52,679 nucleotides of DNA. Source: an uncultured Clostridia bacterium. Its GTDB lineage: Bacteria > Bacillota > Clostridia > TANB77 > CAG-508. How positions within the stretch are numbered: the first letter of the stretch is position 1; the number at the start of each line of letters is the position of its first letter. The notes beneath the pieces were generated by a model. The model did no database searches. It was not told the DNA's origin and saw only the letters and a list, made by a program, of their open reading frames with translations. Where the stretch lies: the NCBI GenBank assembly GCA_947627185.1, contig CANQVF010000012.1, positions 1-52,679 on the forward strand. Reading direction: 5' to 3'. This document shows, piece by piece, positions 50,155 to 52,679 of the stretch. Made by a program: the position numbers and the translations under genes.

Positions 50155-51096
50155 ATGAAAGAAACTTTTGATTTTTATAATAGTACATCAATAAAGTCAT
50201 ATAATCTAGATGAAAAAATACGTTACCAACTAAAAATGCTAGATGGCTTAGATAATTTTACAAGAAAACACACAGACAATGTTGCAAATATTACTTGTAG
50301 ACTTTGCGAACACCTTGGATTATCAAAAGGATTTACTATTTACTGTACAACATGTGCATATTTACATGATATTGGTAAAATGTTTATTCCACCATCTGTT
50401 TTGCAAAAACCTAGTAAATTAACTGATGAAGAATATGAGATTATGAAAACTCATACAACAATTGGCTACAAAATGTGTATGAATGATTTAAAACTTAGAC
50501 CTTATGCAGCAGGTCCATATTATCATCATGAAGCTTTAAATGGTTCTGGTTATCCAAATGGACTTACTGGAGATAAAATACCTTATGAAGCACAAATTAT
50601 TAGAGTTGCTGATGAGTTTGAAGCAATAACTGCAAAACGTCAATACAAAAGTCACATTGGTATTATTGATGCTTTAAACATTCTTATTAGTAATGCTAGA
50701 CCACCTGAAATAAAAAATGCTTCTGATGCAGTAAAAAATTTTAAAACTGCCAATGTTGGAAAAATAGATAAAAAAATATTAAAAACTCTTTTTAAAGTTA
50801 TTATCGAAGATACAGAATATGAAATTGTTGCTAGAACAGACTATATAAACTTTTTAAAAGATGAAATTAAAAGAGTTTCAGTTGCTGAAAAATATTATAA
50901 CAAAATGATTAATCAAAAAAATCCTGATAAAAAAGAATATCTAAAAGAAGAAGCAAAATGTTATTTACATCCAAATGAAGATGTTGAAAAAATTCCTCAA
51001 ATGATAGCAGAATTTAAAAATGCTTATAAAGTTAGACAAGAACATATTGATAAATTATATGATGAAATTAAGCAAATTAAAAAATTAAGAATTTAA
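50155..51096 (+). CDS. HD-GYP domain phosphodiesterase
   Basis: A 313-residue soluble protein. The HD-GYP domain (about 20-185) has the metal-binding HD pair at 71-72 (YLHDIGKMFIPP), the K-PSKLTDEEYEIMKTH segment, and the HHEALNGSGYP signature (124-134) characteristic of c-di-GMP phosphodiesterases. There is no receiver, PAS or membrane sensor domain; the C-terminal 100 residues are helical and charged (VRQEHIDKLYDEIKQIKKL). It may hydrolyse c-di-GMP or another cyclic dinucleotide; no GGDEF protein is in the window. It is a single plus-strand gene with an AGAGGAG ribosome-binding site. Confidence 0.92.
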   Translation: MKETFDFYNSTSIKSYNLDEKIRYQLKMLDGLDNFTRKHTDNVANITCRLCEHLGLSKGFTIYCTTCAYLHDIGKMFIPPSVLQKPSKLTDEEYEIMKTHTTIGYKMCMNDLKLRPYAAGPYYHHEALNGSGYPNGLTGDKIPYEAQIIRVADEFEAITAKRQYKSHIGIIDALNILISNARPPEIKNASDAVKNFKTANVGKIDKKILKTLFKVIIEDTEYEIVARTDYINFLKDEIKRVSVAEKYYNKMINQKNPDKKEYLKEEAKCYLHPNEDVEKIPQMIAEFKNAYKVRQEHIDKLYDEIKQIKKLRI

Positions 51097-51112
51097 TTTA
51101 TATTTTTATTTT

Positions 51113-51155
51113 AAAAAAGCGTGCAATTATTTTTTACTATAATACACGCTTTTTT
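51113..51155. terminator. Bidirectional terminator between the HD-GYP gene and proS
   Basis: AAAAAAGCGTG pairs with CACGCTTTTTT, with further ATTAT/ATAAT pairing in the loop. It can end both convergent transcripts. Confidence 0.85.
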
Positions 51156-51160
51156 ATATT

Positions 51161-52600
51161 TTAATATTGTCTTCCCCAAACAATCATTTTTTCCGCTTTT
51201 TTACCACATATTGGGCAAACATCTGACAAATGCTCTTGTTTAAATGGTATGCATCTTGAAGGTGCTCCTGTAACTTCTTTTACTTTGTCTTCACATTCAA
51301 CATTTCCACACCACATTGTTTTAACATAACCCTGATTTTCATTTAAATTTTTAGCAATTTCCTCTAGAGAAAAAGCAACTGTTGTTTTTTCTTCTCTTCT
51401 TTTTTCACAAGCTTCAAACATGCTATTTTGGATATTATCTAAAAGTTCTCCTAATCTCTCTTTTAATTTATTTAATTCAATTGTTTCTTTTTCTCCAGTA
51501 TCACGCCTTACTAAAACTGCAACACCATTTTCTAAATCTTTTGGTCCTATCTCAATTCTAACTGGAACTCCTCTCATTTCCCAATCATTAAACTTAAATC
51601 CAGTAGAACAATTATCTCTATCATCTAATTTTATCCTATAATCATTTTTTAATTCTTCAAAGATTTTATTTGCTTTTTCTAAAACTCCATCTTTATGCAT
51701 AGCAATTGGAATAATAACTGCTTGAATTGGTGCAACTCTTGGTGGTAATTTCAATCCTCTATTATCTCCATGTGCCATTATAACTGCTCCGAGTAATCTA
51801 GTACTACTTCCCCAAGATGTTTGATATGCATATTCTTCTTTTCCTTCTTTATTTTGAAATTTTACTTCAAATGGTTTTGTAAAATTTTGTCCAAAATAAT
51901 GAGAAGTTCCTGCTTGAAGTGCTCTTCCATCATGCATCAAGGTTTCTACTGTATATGTTCTTTCAGCTCCAGCAAATTGCTCTTTTTTAGTTTTTTGTCC
52001 TTTTAAAACTGGTATTGCTAAAAGATTTTCTATAATGTCTGCATAAATATCAAGCATCATCAAGGTTCTTTCTTCAGCTTCTTTTGCTGTTTCATGAATT
52101 GTATGTCCTTCTTGCCACAAAAATTCTCTTGAACGCAAAAATGGTCTTGTTTCTTTTTCCCATCTTAAAACATTACACCATTGATTTCCAAGTATTGGTA
52201 AGTCTCTCCAAGATTTTACCCACTTTGAATACATTGTAGACATTATTGTTTCTGAAGTTGGTCTTATGCATAATCTTTCTTCTAGTTCTTCTCCTCCACC
52301 CATAGTAACCCAAGCTACCTCTGGAGCAAATCCTTCAACATGATCTTTTTCTTTTTGAAGCATACTTTCTGGAATAAGAAGTGGCATATAAAGATTAGTT
52401 ACACCTACTTCTTTAAATTTTTTATCTGCATAATTTTGAATATTTTCCCAAATAGCATACCCATAAGGTCTTATTGCTATAAATCCTTTGGTATCTGTAT
52501 AATCTGCAAGTTCTGCTTTTCTTACAACATCTGTATACCATTGAGCAAAATCATCTTCTATATTAGTTATTTCTTTTACAAACTCTTCTTTGTTTCCCAT
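51161..52600 (-). CDS. proS: Prolyl-tRNA synthetase, archaeal/eukaryote-like type with C-terminal zinc domain
   Basis: A class II synthetase charging tRNA(Pro). I start it at the ATG at 52600 (MGNKEEFVKEITNIEDDF, 479 aa), preceded by GAGGT seven bases away; an in-frame ATG 8 codons earlier lies in the loop of a hairpin. Features are IRPYGYAIWENIQ, motif 2 region RWEKETRPFLRSREFLWQEGHT, AGTSHYFGQNF, the anticodon-binding domain (about 285-390), and the C-terminal zinc-like domain (CGN...C, CPICGKK) ending WGRQY. It lacks the INS editing domain of the long bacterial ProS. This type is common in Clostridia. Confidence 0.97.
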   Translation of the reverse strand: MGNKEEFVKEITNIEDDFAQWYTDVVRKAELADYTDTKGFIAIRPYGYAIWENIQNYADKKFKEVGVTNLYMPLLIPESMLQKEKDHVEGFAPEVAWVTMGGGEELEERLCIRPTSETIMSTMYSKWVKSWRDLPILGNQWCNVLRWEKETRPFLRSREFLWQEGHTIHETAKEAEERTLMMLDIYADIIENLLAIPVLKGQKTKKEQFAGAERTYTVETLMHDGRALQAGTSHYFGQNFTKPFEVKFQNKEGKEEYAYQTSWGSSTRLLGAVIMAHGDNRGLKLPPRVAPIQAVIIPIAMHKDGVLEKANKIFEELKNDYRIKLDDRDNCSTGFKFNDWEMRGVPVRIEIGPKDLENGVAVLVRRDTGEKETIELNKLKERLGELLDNIQNSMFEACEKRREEKTTVAFSLEEIAKNLNENQGYVKTMWCGNVECEDKVKEVTGAPSRCIPFKQEHLSDVCPICGKKAEKMIVWGRQY

Positions 52601-52606
52601 ATTTTT

Positions 52607-52639
52607 ACCTCGTATAATGAACATATAAACATTATACGA
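52607..52639 (-). promoter_or_regulatory. Hairpin and short overlapping ORF in the proS leader
   Basis: On the minus strand TCGTATAATG (52639-52630) pairs with CATTATACGA (52619-52610), whose 3' end merges with the proS GAGGT ribosome-binding site. An AAAGGAG upstream of the first arm would start an 18-codon ORF at 52632 (MFICSLYEVKIWETKKSL, stop at 52576) that overlaps the proS start out of frame. Translation of it would open the hairpin. A TATAAC -10-like element (52663-52668) lies at the edge; the -35 is outside the window. Confidence 0.4.
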
Positions 52640-52679
52640 ACTCCTTTCTTTTTTATTTTTTTGTTATAATGTTTTTATA

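Noticed and set aside
1..52679. CRISPR arrays, insertion sequences, prophage, tRNA genes
   Set aside because: No regularly spaced repeats, transposase or integrase motifs, phage genes or cloverleaf-forming sequences were seen on either strand.

Overview
The window is very AT-rich bacterial chromosome. It looks like an anaerobic, spore-forming member of the Clostridia, probably an uncultured low-GC gut-type lineage (inference). The evidence is Spo0A, a PerR-type Fur protein paired with rubrerythrin, GatCAB amidotransferase, Mn-dependent (DHH) pyrophosphatase, the C-terminal-zinc type of prolyl-tRNA synthetase, clostridial-style wall hydrolases, strong AGGAGG ribosome-binding sites and near-consensus sigma-A promoters. 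Most genes lie on the minus strand; only about five real genes are on the plus strand. I found no insertion sequence, prophage, CRISPR array or tRNA.

Layout from left to right. 1-133: a strong minus-strand promoter and a leader resembling that of an rRNA operon, running off the left edge. 0.3-8.5 kb: an unrecognised protein, DeoD, Spo0A with a nearby 0A box, a YigZ/IMPACT protein, an HI0933-type flavoprotein, a WG-repeat protein and PpaC. 8.6-11 kb: plus-strand radical SAM and Nudix genes converging on an RsmB-type methyltransferase. 11.1-14.8 kb: a phenylalanine module (PheA, an aminotransferase, a coupled 48-aa ORF) and a Rieske-containing FAD enzyme. 14.9-15.15 kb: a candidate free-standing structured RNA. 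15.2-24.7 kb: a minus-strand run of Pth, RNase E/G, RimO, a membrane-anchored amidase, a tandem AAA+ protein of SpoVK/CbxX type, Upp and a GH25-LysM lysozyme. RimO and the amidase each carry an apparent one-base insertion.

24.8-32.2 kb: a histidine phosphatase, a family 2 glycosyltransferase, TsaC/Sua5, an FrhB-like/pyruvyl-transferase pair behind a 39-codon ORF and terminator, a WecA/TagO-type transferase and an RpiB-like protein with an altered active-site loop. 32.3-33 kb: rpsT and a small membrane protein on the plus strand. 33-36.2 kb: perR-rubrerythrin, then an M20 peptidase with a CntK/histidine-racemase-like DapF-fold protein. The second pair sits behind a 14-codon leader ORF with three His codons and an attenuator-like set of alternative hairpins; this is the most interesting signal in the window. 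36.2-39.4 kb: an M15-like wall hydrolase, a HAD phosphatase, and a sortase with its LPKTG substrate. 39.6-43.5 kb: gatC, a nucleotidase, gatA and gatB. 43.6-46.2 kb: AIM24, TM2 and M23 proteins, the last behind three 10-bp-spaced direct repeats. 46.4-52.6 kb: SMC, a plus-strand HD-GYP protein and ProS.

Overall this is mainly a housekeeping and envelope region. The features worth following up are regulatory: the His-codon leader, the hairpins that overlap ribosome-binding sites of two wall hydrolases, the tandem repeats upstream of the M23 gene, and the candidate ncRNA.
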